DNA of 64,000 nt from Tyto alba (lineage: Eukaryota > Chordata > Aves > Strigiformes > Tytonidae): the NCBI RefSeq assembly GCF_018691265.1, contig NW_024881329.1:3906001-3970000 (forward strand), given 5' to 3'. This document shows, in pieces, positions 27,301 to 40,759 of the stretch; positions within the stretch are counted from its first letter, which is position 1, and each line of letters begins with the position of its first letter. Made by a program: the position numbers and the translations under genes. The notes beneath the pieces were generated by a model. It saw nothing but the letters and a program-made list of their open reading frames with translations. It was not told where the DNA came from and searched no databases.

Positions 27301-27971
27301 TCTCGTACAATAAACCTGCTTTTTCACATGGCAGCTAGAAGACAGTCTTTCTTTGACAAGGAGTCAAGGAGCTGATTAAAAATTATGCCATTGTTTCCTT
27401 CAGGAAGCACCAACTCTACTTTGCCTTACCCTTGGAACAAATACATATTAACAGGAAGCTCTGTCTGATAGCCCAAAGCTAACACAAACAGAGCATTCGC
27501 ACTTTGTCTGTTGAAGGGTTTTTGATGGTAAGTGACAGCTGAGGGTAGTGATCTGTCTACTGGTTTGACCTGGGTAGGACGTAGGAGAGGAAGCGTGTGT
27601 TGTACAGGAAACTGTTGCAGCCCGTTCCTGGAGGGAATCATGCTTCTCTGCATGACTGCAAGTATGCTTCCCCTCCTGCTGGGCATCCTCATGCTGCAGA
27701 GAGCCTGGAAGATGGGAAGAGGCTGCACCCCTCCTTCCTTCCCCTGCCTCAAAAACAAAACAGAAAAAGATAAGACAGATCCTTAGAGGAAAACTATGCA
27801 AAGAGCCTGCATGGCCAGAGATTTAAACCTCCACCTTTCTTTTTATTTCTGTTTTTATATTACCAGGACTAAGGTACTTTTATGTTTTGTTTTTTGTTAC
27901 TTGTTTCATCTGTTCATGTAGGTTGCTGGTCTCTTCTTGCTACATTGATTTTTATTTTTTTTTATTGCCTT

Positions 27972-27972
<1 letters not shown>

Positions 27973-28003
<31 letters not shown>
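27973..28003. repeat. T31 homopolymer
   Basis: Longest uninterrupted homopolymer in the window. It is preceded by further T-rich sequence (27946-27965). I found no matching target-site duplications on the two sides and no SINE-like body, so the origin is unclear. The Lys-rich frame through it on the minus strand is an artefact. Confidence 0.9.
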
Positions 28004-31000
28004 CTTCATACTTTGCCCTAGTTAATGTCCCTAGGCCCAAATTAACTTTTGAAAATCTACAAAAGTTAAACAACTCTCTCCTAAGCAAGTTTGCTGAACT
28101 GATTAGGCAGCACAGCTACTGCAGTTATTATGAAGCTTCATTCCAGGATTAGAGTTCACAGCCATACTCTTGAAGAAAAATGTGTTAATAAAAATTTCAA
28201 AGTTGGCCAAAGGTATGGGCAGAGAGGAATTGAAGTCCAGGCCTCCTTCATTCTAATCATGTACCTTCACTTGCCATTATCCTAAAAAAAAAAATAATTT
28301 TTTTTTTTAATGGAGGACCTCTGAGTCCAGCAGTTGCATAATTAAATGCTCATTTAGTCTTCTATCAGTAGACTGGCACTGTGTTCCAGTGGTTTATAGT
28401 CATGACAGCATTAGTGTCTTCCAGTGTTCAGTTCAGACTTGTGTCGTGGCTGAAGAGTTCAGCATGACATCTATGCATGCAGGATATTTGTGTGAATTTC
28501 ATTAAGGATGAACATTTTCTCTGCATGGTGAAATCCCGTTTCTTTTTTAAAAAACAACCCTGTATTTCTCACTTTTAAAAGCACCAGTTGGTGTTTGTTC
28601 TTGACACTATACCTTGATGATGATCCCACAAAATAAATTGCCATCCTATATTAGATTCCTGGAGATGCTGTTTATGATCTAGAGTCCTTTCCTCTCATTT
28701 TCAGCTGTCCTCCATTTGACAAGTTCTACCTATTCCCATTATAACTCCTACCTTTTATTAGAATTTTTTCTTCAAGCGATCCCAAAATGCCTTGAATGAA
28801 AGAACAAGAAAGACCTGGTGCCTAGCTGCAGTAAGGAATGACTCGATATGGATTAGTGTGAATGTTTACCTAGTTGCACTGTGGAAATGACTGTGCAGTA
28901 CTGCATGAGGTGGTTAGGGATTTCTGTTCCCTTGTAGTAATATCAATCTGTCCAGGTTTTTCATCAGGATTTTCCTGATGGAAGTTAAGTAAGGAATGAG
29001 TTCTCTGGCCTGGAATGGGACAGAATATATGACAAAGTAGAAGAGTGATCCCTTGTCTTCGGTGAGTGTCTTACCTGAAGTTTTCTACCTATATCCTCAT
29101 TATAGTAACTCTGTTGCCTGGAAGGCTGTGTGAAAATGTCCCTTTACGATACCATTGACCTTTGTTTTCACAATCTGAAAAGTGTCAGTATGTAAGCCAT
29201 GGAGATGAAAGATGAAATAATGATGCTGTCATAGGTTTTAATGAACTAACATGAACTGGATATGCAGCAACATTATAGTTCTCAAATTATGGTGATCAAG
29301 ATAAGAATCTGCCCATATTTAATCTGTACACTCGTGTTGTTCATTCTCAATGTCATCCTTCCAGTTCTCCTAAAGCTGTATACTTAGAAGAAGTGAAACT
29401 CTATATTACTTTGTTTACCCGTGAAACCTCTCACAGTCAAAAGCTAAATGTTAAAAAAGTTATTTACTCTGTAAAAAACCAACCAAACAAACATAACCCC
29501 ACCAAACAAAAGACCAAACGTACCTCCTGAGTTACAGGCTTGGTGAGGGAGTTGCACAGTCGGTGATTGAACAAAGCTGTACAGTCAAAGAAAGACAATT
29601 CAGTTGCCCAAAGGTAAAGTGCAGACAGAGGTTCGAGAAGGAGGCGTAGGTAGAATGTTACCAAAGACAGAGAAGGATCCAAAGGACAATTTTTTATTTA
29701 CAGAATATTTCTTTTTCAGTTTCAGTCTTTTTCTCCAGTAGGCAGGATGAACTACAACTAGCCATTTTCCTTGTGCCAAACAAGAGAGCGCAGATCAAGC
29801 TGTTACGAGCTAAAATAGTATTCCCTATATGCAAGGGCACTGATAGTTGGATACCTTCAAGATTGATAACTGTAATGAATAAAAGTTGCTAGAAACTAAG
29901 GAGCAGATTTAAGCCAGTTCTTAACATGACATTGAACAAGGAAAAACTGGCTGTCTTCCCGGAGGGTTAGAACTCAAGTTGGGTTTATATAAACTGAGCT
30001 GAACTTTGCATCTCCCTTCTCATCTATTAAATGTTTTTGAGGTTTCAGCTTAATTTAGGGCCTAATGCCAACCTTTTCCAGGTTCATGGAAAGATTCCCA
30101 CTGAGTGTATGTAAGAAGCACTGCAAGAAGGAATAAAGCCTACTCACGTTTTCATACTGGTTTTGACGATAATTGCTGTGTGTGCGTGAGACTGTTAGTC
30201 TGGTGAGTAAGTACTTCCAGATTGTCTCATGCACCTTTTCTTTCAAATGTTCCTGGTCATATCACTGGACATACTTTATAAACCTTTATCAGTTCTCCTA
30301 CCTGTGACATTTACTAAATGAGCATTGTTATCTCTCAGTAAGTGGTTAATTGTTCCTTTGATCATTCTACACTTTGTTTAAAGCCACAGAAAAGACATAC
30401 TAATGTTCTAAACCCATAGTTAAATACAGAAAAAAGTATCAGTTCATGGCTGGAGGCTGCAAAGTACTGATAGCTACCTGTAATGTGTCAAGTCTCTGCA
30501 GCTGCCACTGAGGTCAGTGAAAAAAGCCCTAAGTCTGGATCTGTTCTGAAAGTCAAAATATATGCTAGAATAGTCAGAAACCATTTAAATCTACCTTTAG
30601 CTCTTTCTATATTCCCTATATATTTCCTGTATGTTGCAAAATATATGGCGCATATACTAGCTGGTCATGTTTGCCTGTCAGCTGTATGATTCTTTCCTGG
30701 AAATGCTCAGACTTCTCAAACCCGTTTGAGACAAAGGGTATCCAAATCATCTGGCTGACTTCCTGGAGTAGTAAGCCAAATTTTATTATTCTGTGTTTGC
30801 CCACATACACGCATCTGTGCACACACGGTCTCACGTATCTCTATCTACACCTGTGCCTATATATCTGCTCTTCTCTTTAATGGGCAGTATAGCACAGGCA
30901 CACATCTCACGTCTGTATACAGGCTTGGATGTATGTGAACTCAAAGTGTTACCGGAGGGCTGCACGCTGACGTTGTTTCATGCTCACTGAGTTAGCTCTG

Positions 31001-31009
31001 CTTTTGGGT

Positions 31010-31290
31010 GTGACTCCACCAGGTATGCAGCGGCCGTAAAAGCTCAGTTGAAAAGACAACCACAGAAACTGGTTTCTAGTAAAACAGTGCTGGCTGGCTG
31101 AGGGGAAATGGGTCGCCTTGTAATAGTCTGCTGAAAGTGGAGTCCGTGAAAGAAAACATCTGCCGCTTTGATTCGTGGTTTAATGGTTTCACATCCAGAA
31201 GTAAAGAGGTGATCAGACACTTGTAAAATTTTCGGTGTTAAAAGAAACGTAGCACTGTTACCTATGAGTTAACCACAAAGCACAGTGTTT
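31010..31290. promoter_or_regulatory. Possible cis-regulatory block with RUNX-like sites
   Basis: Repeat-free, mixed-composition sequence with two copies of the RUNX core AACCACA, at 31058-31064 (followed by G) and 31271-31277, both on the plus strand. That core is short enough to occur by chance, so the call rests mainly on the look of the block. No gene is recognisable nearby to name a target. Confidence 0.15.
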
Positions 31291-34200
31291 TTGAGTGCAT
31301 CTGCTGGTGCAGTATCTGTGATTTATCTACGTGGAGGCAGATGCTACTTTGTAACCTGGGACAGGCAATACCAAAGGCTTCACACACTATTGCCTCATCT
31401 CTAACGCTGGCTTGGCCTCACCATCGGGGTTAGATCGGAGCCGATGAGAGCCTCAACTCCTCATTGCTCCGCTTCCTTCCTTGAAGATGATCGCATTTGT
31501 GCATAGAGGGTAAACAAGCAGCGGGTTTCAGGAGACAAGAGATGGGTGGTTTCCAAGGGACTAAGCCTTTTCTGACTGCTAGAGTTAAAGAAATTCCAGT
31601 GTTCTGCTGTCTGTCTCTCCTTTAGAAGAAAAAGGTATTATATACTGGAGTTGTTAGGGCAGATACAGTGGTGAATGTTTGTTCTGCTACCCCATATACA
31701 ACTGGTGAAATCGGCACAGGACTGTATGCTTAGCAGAGTGGACCAGAGTGGCTGATACTACCAGTTAAACCATTTACCTCTCTTAGATCTGTAAGTCCCT
31801 GAGTGATATTAAATGAGAGATAAGGTATTTTTAATTTTTTACTGTGAGACAGAGAAGCAAGGCTGGCTAAGGAACATACTTTTCCACTCGTTATGTTACA
31901 GTAAAGCAGCTTAGCTACAACCCAGTGAAGAGTAAAGGACTGTTCTGTGAAGTCTGATAGGTGTTTGGAGATTAGCATGTGCACTGGATAGCCCACATCC
32001 AGTTGGCCTAATTTAAGTGTCCATGCTTATAGTCTTCACCTGCTCGAGAGTTGAAATAACGAAACGTTTTGCACAGTAACTTGTTTCACATGGGATATAA
32101 GTTGCTCCCTGAAGGTGTCCAGTGTCCTTTCACCATCAACAGTCCTTTGATGTGCAGGTGAGGTTTAGTTTGTGAGAAACAAAGCTCTCAATTTAGCTAT
32201 CTGGAATTATGTGATTGATTAGAGTAGGGCTGATACATCTGTCTACTAGTACTTTATCTAATGCTTCTTATTGTAAGGTTGGTTTCAGTTGCCCATTAGT
32301 TTGTGTGATATTAACTGGTTGGATGAACATCTTACATGCTTAGCACCTGTATCAAGGTGAGTACTTTTCCCAGAAAATGTAGTAATAGTGATCACAGTAA
32401 AATGATATAAAGAGTGATAAGGTTATTTTGGGCATGTGAAAATTGTAATATTTGCTTTGAAAAACTGCAGCAGTTTGGGGGCTTTGAAATTTTATCTTCT
32501 GTTGTCAGGACTGTACCTTTGATTTTTCTATTTTTTTTTTTTTTTTCCCTCTGAAAATTCACACAAGTTCAGTTACATTCTAAGTACTTGGGGAATAAAC
32601 CCAGAGCTCTCGCTTGCGTAGTGGAAACTTTCTGAGGCTTGACAGTTGTGTTTCCCCAAGATGATTTTTCACATAGAGCAAATTCAAGTTTGAGGCAGAG
32701 TCTGTCCTTGCAAATGTTGTTCATAACTATTTTACTACTGTGGACTTGTCTGCTGTCAACAAGTCAAAGTAGGCAGTAACTGAGAACCTGTGTTCCACTT
32801 GTGGCTGAAGAGAGGGGAGATAGCTGTCAAAAAATGGAAGAAAAAAAAAAAGGGGCAAACTTTTAATATTTTCCATTTTCCTGGTGCCCCACTCCCTTCT
32901 TACGCTTCAGAAGTGGAGAAGGAAGCCACTAGTACTGAAACAAAACCAGGGTAAGGGCCCAGTGTTGGGAAGGGAATGAGCAGCAGGCTGATGCCAGAGG
33001 ACTGGTTTTTTTTTCTCTCAGTTCTTGGGTACAGTTGATCTAGTCTCAGAAGCAACACAGTGATGCCAGTGTGACAGAGTTGGCAGCTCAGCTGTGGTGC
33101 TCCGCTGGCATGGTTGTACTAGGGGGGCTTGTGGGCATCTTCTCTCTAATGCCAAAGGAGCAGATGAGAAGCAGCAAAATCTGACTGAACATCCTTGTTT
33201 CACGTGGGGTAATGTGTATTTGTGGGTATGATGGTATCTGGAAGGAGCACAATAATAGATTTCACAAGTTCTTCTAGGAGTGAAAAAAAAAATAAGATTG
33301 GAAAGGATCCATGTGCATGAAAATACATAAAAGTAGGTAGTGCGGTGACTGGCTCTTGATGCAGTTCTTATGTCAGCCTTGAATTTCTCTAGCAAGAAAA
33401 GAGATTAGTCAAACAGTTTACCCTAAATTTGTATTCCTGTCACTCAAGCACACAAACTTTCACCTTTAATCCTTATTTTAGGTCCTCTTTAGTTGTGTTT
33501 AATGGGATAATCTTTGCTTTGGTGCCCTCTTGTGGTTTCCTGTATTGGCCGAGTTACCCTTTTAACGAGTTACTACTATTAAGGGACATAGTAAGTATTA
33601 ATCGTTACTGCTCAAGGTGTATTCACGCAGTTTATACCATCCCAGGCAACTCGTTGTTAGTATTGAACTGGTGCTTCTATGTATGTTGGACTTTGTATAC
33701 CGAGCCCCTTAGCTGCCTCTGTGTAACTGAACCCATTTATGTTCATGTTGTCATGCGTATTGGTCTCAGGCAACTGTGGGAATATTGCAGATAGAAGGGT
33801 GGGACACTTGGGGAACATTTATCTTACCTTTCAAATGAGTGGCTCATCTTCACATTCCCCTGCCTTGTCTGCACACCTTATTTATATTTAAAAATGGCCA
33901 AAGCTAGAGATACAAGGTAAAGTGAGAAGATTTTAGAGATAAATCAGAAACAGCCACATATTTATCCTTTGCCTATGTAAAAGTATATTCTCTTTGTGTC
34001 AATATGTGATAAGCTCTATCCTTTTAACTTAAATTCATTATCGCTTACTAATTTGATTTTTTTACCTAATTACCTACAGACTTCCTCTCTGTGTTTCTAC
34101 AATGTGTTTACAATATCCTTTGTCTGTGTGTACATTGGACTTGCATGTGCTGTATTTTGAAGGGATCATTGGGCAGTCTAGCTTGTAATGTCAACCTTGA

Positions 34201-35470
34201 CGCATTTTTGTTTTCTTGAGTGCTTGGCCTTTCAAAATTCACCCAATGAAGTTCTAACATATGTGAAAAAAGGTAAAGGCTCTGGGTGCCTTTAGCTGAG
34301 CCATGCCAATATGCAGCCACTGATGTTCTGTTTTAATATTTTTCCTCCTGAGTTCAGTTTTATTCATTACGTTAATTCCTTTTTGTTCTTGATTTTCTGA
34401 AGGAAAAAAAACCTCATTAACCATTTTAAAGATGTGTAACAGAGGGGATGATATAGTTACTGGATTTTGCAGCAAGTTTCTGTCGAGTGCAAAGGATTGG
34501 TGTTGCTTGTCTCAACGGAGCTGTGAAAGATATCCCTAACAGCTAGCTCTGTGTTTACTAAGTGAATGTTTTAAGTCTTCTTCATTGCTCATGTCGTGTT
34601 TTAAAAAGAAAGACGCAGTTGTTTGGGAACTAGCACCTGCCTGTGCCTAAGATGTAGTGGATAGCATCCAGTTTGGGTCTTAAATGTGTTGCTTCCCAAA
34701 TGCTTTCTTGTTCCCTTAAGGCGAGAGCAGTCTTGCGGGGTGGCGGGCACAGCTGAAGCAGCCCAGGGAAGGGTCTGAGGGCAGAGGCTGGGGGGCTAGG
34801 GGCTGTGGGGAGAGGCTTACTGGGGGCCACTGGCAGTTGGGTTGAGTTTGCTGCAACTCCCTGGCTGTCCCCGGGCTTACCTTGGGAACCCCCTTCCCTG
34901 AGGGCTCACCCGAGTGGGGGGAGTGGGGGACAAACCCTCATATTCCCACTCTCTCTCTGATAGTTGCATTGAAATTTTGTTTTATTTAAAAATGGAATCG
35001 GTCCTAGGTTGTGTTTCAGATGCTAAATGTCAGGTTTTATTTATCTGGGGCCTTTTGGGGATTGGTTATAAAAGATGGTGTAGGCAGAGCCTGTTGAGCT
35101 TTGGCTTAGTTGGAATTTCTCTTTGCAGTTTATTAGAATTTGGAACAGCAAAAAGGCAAATATTTGAAACATGTTGGGGGGCTTGTGTGGTGGTGATTCA
35201 GCTGTAGTAGCTCTTACAATGGGAAAGAACAAGGAATGCTGTTTTCTAGGAAACAGCAAGTCTTAGAGGTAGGCTAAATCTAATGTTATTGTGCAGTTTT
35301 GTTTGATAATGTCCAACCCAAAAACTTAGTGTCTGAAGAGAAATAAGCTATCCAACATGAAGCAGGATCACTCAAAAGTTACCAGCTGTGTTTTATGATA
35401 ATCCAATACCAATGGTGTTTCTGTGTGTACAGATAATTTATAACTTTGTAATTATCTGTCTTCCCTCTAG

Positions 35471-35641
<171 letters not shown>

Positions 35642-36934
35642 TGATTGATGCATGTTTGTTCTTAACATGAGAATTCTGATCTCCTGAGCTAATACCATAT
35701 CAAACGGAATGTTCCTTATGGTCTAATTGACAAGAGGCTTCTCTGGTTTTCCCTAATGAGTTTGTAAAGACACAGAAACACCAAAAGTCCCGATAGCACA
35801 AAAAACAAGTCTTACCCTATATGGCCTATACCGAGGCCATCGGTGGTGTGTCCAACACACGTGGCTGTTCTAATTAAGCCTTAATAATCCCTCATATTGC
35901 TCAGGTTAATCCTTTTACCAGCCATGCTGAAGACCAGACACCTGACCATGTGGGGGTGGGGGGGGAAGTAAGTGGAAGTCCTCTCTTTTAGTTGATGTCA
36001 GATCCAGCTTGCTTTCACAAGTGGAAAACTCATATATTTTCATTGACTTAAGAGTTAAGACAACTTGCTCTAACTTTCCCTTCAGCAGAGAAAACATAGT
36101 TACCGTTTCTTTATAGCACACCAGTGCTGCATCAGGTGTGTATCAAGAAATGTTCCAACAGTATTACTGTCCTGCCAGCTTAGATTTCATTGAAGAGCCT
36201 TAGATTTGGAGAGGCATGATCTTAAACATAGTGGTGGGGTAGCCCCTGCTAAATCATTGATTTCTCTGCATTTGTAACTAAATGACCGTTATTTTACTTG
36301 TGAAAACACTGTCACTGTATTGAGAAAATGCTAGTGATTTAAATGTTTGTTCAGAATAGTTCCTGTAGGAGTTATCATTTTTATGTAAACAATCAGATAT
36401 CATTTCTATGTAGGATATCATTATTAACATGGAAAAGTTCACTTAAACCCCCTATCAATTATAATAAATTTTGTCGATATCTATTCAATATGCTCAGGTT
36501 TCATACCTAATAGGAATACTGTAAGAATAAGAATATAGTATATTAAATGTAGTGTCAATCACACTATTTCTATTTAAGGTATCTTTATGCCCGGTATATT
36601 ATTTTTAACTAACTTGTAAGATATTTGAACTCCTAGGTATAACGTTATAAGTAGTTGCCACCTAAAGGAGTCTATACATGTATTTCAGCATCTAGTACCT
36701 TTTCTATTTTGTGGTTTGGGGTTTTCTTTTTGTACAGATTGAAGTTGTGGGGTTTTTTTGGTTGTTTCTGTGTTTGTTTTTTTGTTTTTTTTTTTAATTA
36801 TTTATTTTTTTACATATGTGTTGTTTCAGGAAATAACTTCCAGCAACAACATAACCAGTGATGTTTAATTTTTTCCCCTCCTGTGAAATCATGGAACTTC
36901 TTTTGTGTATTCAGTATGTATTGCTTGTATGTGT

Positions 36935-36939
36935 GTAAT
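36935..36939. repeat. Target-site duplication, left copy (GTAAT)
   Basis: GTAAT directly precedes the LTR at 36940 and is repeated exactly at 37947-37951 directly after it. Five bases is a usual duplication length for endogenous retrovirus integration. Confidence 0.85.
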
Positions 36940-37124
36940 TGTCGTGGTTTGAGCTCACAGGGCAACCAAGCACCACACAGCTGCTCATTCCTCCCTTCCC
37001 TCCCAGCATGAGAAGGGACAAATAAGCCAGGCTTGGGATTAGAGGCAGGACCAGGAGGGGTAACTCACCCGATATGGTCACGGGCAAAAGGCAGGCTCAT
37101 TAGGGGAAGAAAAAGAAACATACG

Positions 37125-37130
37125 TTTATT
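37125..37130 (-). terminator. LTR polyadenylation signal AATAAA
   Basis: AATAAA on the minus strand inside the solo LTR, about 650 bases downstream of its TATA-like sequence. It marks the likely R-region end of the former provirus transcript. Confidence 0.6.
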
Positions 37131-37775
37131 ACAGACACTAACAACACCACTTAACAGAGTGGGACAGTGAGAAGCATTGCCACATCTTGAGAACACCTTC
37201 CCCCCACCCCTCCTTTCTTCCCGGGCTCAGGGAAGAGCTCCCGATATCTCTGCCTCCTCCCCCAGCGGCGCAGGGGCAGGGAATGGGGGGTACAGTCAGT
37301 GCTGCCGCTTCTGCCATCTGCGGTGGGGGGAGCTTCTGGAACTTCTTCCCCCTGCTCCATCGTGGTCCCCCTCTCACAGGAGACAGCCCTCCACTAACTT
37401 TCTCCAACTGGAGTCCCTCCCATGGGCTGCAGCCCTTCCCGAGCTGCTCCGACATGGGACACCCCCCGCATGCTGCAATCCTCCCAGCACTGAATTACAG
37501 CAGCGGGGCTGCCTTTTCCCATGAGACCCCGGCCTTCTTCGAGCACAGCACCTTGATCATCCATGCGAAAAACACAAGCCATAAATCAGTGTCTGTTCCA
37601 CCATAGCTCTCCATGGGTGGCAGGAGGGGCCGCCCTGCCATCTCACCACAGGATACAGGGGGGTCTCTGCTCCGGCACACCTCCCCCCTCCTTTCTTCCT
37701 CTGTTCCTCCACTGACCTTGATGTTCACGCAGCTGCCGCAACTCCTCCTCACCAGTCCCACTGCTCCTCACCACG

Positions 37776-37791
37776 TCCCTTCTTAAATACG
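37776..37791 (-). promoter_or_regulatory. LTR TATA-like promoter element
   Basis: On the minus strand the LTR carries GATAACGTATTTAAGAAGGG, ending in this interval. The TATTTAAG core about 160 bases from the LTR start is the likely TATA box. The plus-strand LTR at 51133 has a related word (GGTAACATTTAAGAAGG), pointing to a shared promoter ancestry. Confidence 0.5.
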
Positions 37792-37946
37792 TTATCGCAG
37801 AGGCGCAGCTGATGGGCTCAGTTTTGGTGCAGAGGTGGAGCTGACTTGGAGCTGGGGGAGCTTGGAGAAGCTTCTCACAGGGAGCTGCCCCTAAAGCCCC
37901 CTCCCCTGCCACCAAAAAACCCCACCACTCACTCAAACCCAGGACA

Positions 37947-37951
37947 GTAAT
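37947..37951. repeat. Target-site duplication, right copy (GTAAT)
   Basis: Exact match to 36935-36939 on the other side of the solo LTR. Confidence 0.85.
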
Positions 37952-38953
37952 ACATTCAGTATGCAGCACGCTCAGGATTACATACAAAGTGCATAATATC
38001 CAGTATATACTGGGTGTTCATACTATTCTGTATTATTTTGCTTTCTAAGTAGTGTGAATCAGTGTTCCTGTTCTATATCAGGAGCAAAACTTTGGTTAAT
38101 TTTTCACATTGGAATCCTACTATCGTGGTTTCTTGGGAATTCAGTAGTTGTTTGTTCAGTATTGGCATATTCTGATACTGTTTTCTTAAAAGATTAACTG
38201 TGGTAATTTTCAAGAAATTTAAGGGGATTATGGTGATCCGTTGGTCTAAAGCAGTAGATGGGCCAACGTGCTCTCTGCTGTATCCAGTTTTGCTGGGACT
38301 TTCAAAGGAGTTGTAGTACCTTGCAAAACAAATATAAATGTCAGAATCTGGTTTCTGTTAGTGTCTACTCAGTAAAATTTCCTATTCAGTTCTTATTTTA
38401 AGATTTTACTTTCACTCTAATACATCATTACAAGCTGCCAAAATTAGATGTAACTGAATTCTTAAGGGGGGAGTTAATCACAGATGGTTGAAGAGAATGT
38501 GTAAAATGCAAAGAAAGAAGTAAGAGAAAGTGTAACAGTGCACAGGGATTAAAAAACGGAACAGGAAAAAACACAGTGTAAGCTTCCAGCTCAGATGGTG
38601 ATACAAGGAGACTTACTAAAACTTAGAAGAGCTGATTTGCTGTAGGAATTAGTGTATCTTTTCTGTTTGTAGAGGGACATTTCGTTACACTGCAATAATA
38701 GCTTTAATTTGGAGCCAGAAAATGAAAGTAGGTAACGTTGTCACTGTAGGTGAGCAAAGAAGGACAAACAAGTTAATTTACAAGCTAACACTGAGTGAGA
38801 GACTCCTCAAAGGAGCAGCAGTGTAGCAGCAACGTACCAGGAGGAGTATGGGAGACTCAAAGAAAGGTTTTCTACTTGGGCTTAACTGGGATGGTGAGGA
38901 GGAGGGAACCTTCAGCCATGTGGAAAGTGAGGTTTGGGAGACCTCAAGTCACC

Positions 38954-39412
38954 CTATAAAACTTGAGTTATACTGCCCAAGTGTGTGCTCTGTGAGATTA
39001 AAATAGAGTAACACTTAGAGAACTTTAACTCTTTTTTTTGAAGATTATAAAATTGAGTGCACCTTTCCCTATCTGCATTCCAAAGGAAAATTACTGAAGC
39101 TTTCTCAAGAGCAGATTGGCTTTTATTTAGATATAATTCCCTATGTAGTATAGAATTTTCTCTAAATGGATTATGCGTTGTAGAATTATGCATCAAACAT
39201 AAGGCTGAGACAGAAAGTGGTACCAAATGTGCAGTGTCATGCTTTGAAATTTTACCTATGTGAGATTTGTGGACTTCTTGTATTTTGGTGGGAGGAGGCT
39301 TTGACCAGGCAGCCACAGGTCTGGAAATGCAAGAGGTGACTGTATCATGCTGAACGTCTGGAAATGAGTGCTCCAAGTTAGGGTGTGGGTATGCTGAGCT
39401 GAACAGCCCCAC
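38954..39412 (-). other. Isolated 152-codon open frame, unassigned
   Basis: This frame is unusually long for AT-rich sequence in this window. The translation has no signal peptide, membrane segment or catalytic motif that I can see. It is split in sense, since a 68-codon frame overlaps it on the other strand. I cannot call it a gene. It could be chance, a remnant of an old repeat, or an exon of a non-coding RNA. Confidence 0.12.
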
Positions 39413-40739
39413 GGAGCATGTAAATCTGATTCATCTCGAAGATGAGACTGAATAACTGTAAAAGCACGTGTGTGTGTTATGTGCAAGCTTCTGTCGTTAC
39501 AGAGTCCCTCCTACAGCCCACTTGGGGGTTGCATGGCACTGAGGATGCACACTGGGAAATGTACAGAACCTGTTCCTCCTGACTGAAAAACCGTTCAGAC
39601 AAGACCCTTAAAAACACTCACAGTTAAGAGCTATACTGCTTTACTTCCTCCATGCAGCCAAAGTATTTTGCTCTGATTCTGAGAAAGGCCTAAGCGCCTA
39701 TGCAGCTTCAGCAGATAGTCTTTCTGAAACCAGGGAGACTGGTCAGATTAAAGTTATAGATGGAAGCTGAGTGTGCCCTTTTTTATGAATAAGAATTTCA
39801 TGCTTCAATAATATAGTCGTGCAAGATATTACAATTATATGAAAATAAGAGCTAAAAAGTTTGTTGAGGTTATATGTATATATTACTCCCTTTTTATTCT
39901 GGAGCTATTTGTCTTACAATATCACCTCCCACTTACAGGAGGAAATAGTGTTGTGTTATGTTATCAATAATTTAAAAACATTTTAAAATGCTTCTATTTT
40001 TCATAACAATAAGAAAACTGCAAGCTTAACATGGGGAAAATAAACAAGGGAAAGTTCATGTGTTCCAAGTGGTGTTCCAGTTTTAGACAAAAAGCTTACA
40101 ATTAGCTGTTGAATCTTTCTCTACTTGTCACTACACTTCACAAGGCAAAGAGCCTTGATGAAAGCTATACCTAAATGCAGTTGTAATGGGAGATTAGGAG
40201 AGAATTGGCCTTTTGTTAGTTTCCAGAATGCAGTGAAAACTGTTTAAATTTGCATGTGTTTAGTTTATCTTTTTTTCACTAGATGGTGCTGTTGGAGGGG
40301 TTTGACTCCAGTTACTCCTTGGCACTTGCCCAGCATGAGCTGGAGTCTGAGCCAAGACTGTGAAAGGATCATCATTTTGAAGGGTATATGTACACTTGGC
40401 CCGTTTAAAATAGTGGTGCGGGAGAGCTTTTGCCATGACTCATAAAGAGAATGTGGTATATCTGTGTAAAAATTGATTTTGAGACTACAATATTTAAACT
40501 ATGGAAAAAAGTAATTCAGAGATGTATGTTCCCAGAGAGGCCATATTTTTCTTTTATTTTCATAAGCAAGGATTTTATGGTGCCAGAACACAGCAGAATG
40601 CTGTTATCTCAGCATGATCTAAGAAAATCCAAGTGCCTGATCCAAGGGGATTAAATATTCTGCTGAACCAAGGGATATTTAGTGTGCCTGAAAAAGCTAT
40701 TTTCTGGTAGGAATCTCATTTCAATATTGATTCCAACAG

Positions 40740-40759
40740 AAAAAAAAAAAAAAAAAAAA
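40740..40759. repeat. A20 homopolymer
   Basis: Uninterrupted A run. It is one of only two A tracts of 15 or more on the + strand in the window. Confidence 0.9.

Larger units (their letters stand above)
17119..27972. other. Non-coding stretch, no gene recognised
   Basis: About 11 kb of AT-rich DNA with no recognised gene. Frames reach 118 codons (18817-19173, plus), but three overlapping frames and an opposite-strand one share that place, as expected by chance. Homopolymers lie at 18568-18582 (A15) and 20159-20180 (T22). A somewhat GC-rich patch at about 26100-26460 has short frames on the minus strand only and is unassigned. A weak exon-like piece at 21328-21388 is listed separately. Confidence 0.6.
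36940..37946 (-). mobile_element. Solo LTR of an avian endogenous retrovirus
   Basis: A 1007-base long terminal repeat, oriented on the minus strand. On that strand it begins TGTCCTGGGTTTGAG and ends AAACCACGACA, the expected TG...CA ends, and it is flanked by exact GTAAT duplications. Inside are a TATA-like ACGTATTTAAGAAGGG at about 37776-37791 and an AATAAA polyadenylation signal at 37125-37130, in the right order for a U3-R-U5 unit. No gag, pol or env remnant lies on either side, so the internal region was lost by LTR-LTR recombination. Frames up to 139 codons in this GC-rich element occur on both strands and are not genes. The precise repeat-family name is not assigned. Confidence 0.88.

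Noticed and set aside
27906..28152. Lys-rich and Phe-rich 60-codon frames
   Set aside because: They read through the T31 homopolymer.
31330..31430. MIR-like words (AACCTGGGACAGGC, TTGCCTCATCTCTAA)
   Set aside because: Too few words match and the order is not convincing.
37138..37987. Several frames of 100-139 codons on both strands
   Set aside because: All fall within the minus-strand solo LTR, so they are composition-driven.
38000..38013. 14-base palindrome CCAGTATATACTGG
   Set aside because: Short enough to be expected by chance several times in a window of this size.
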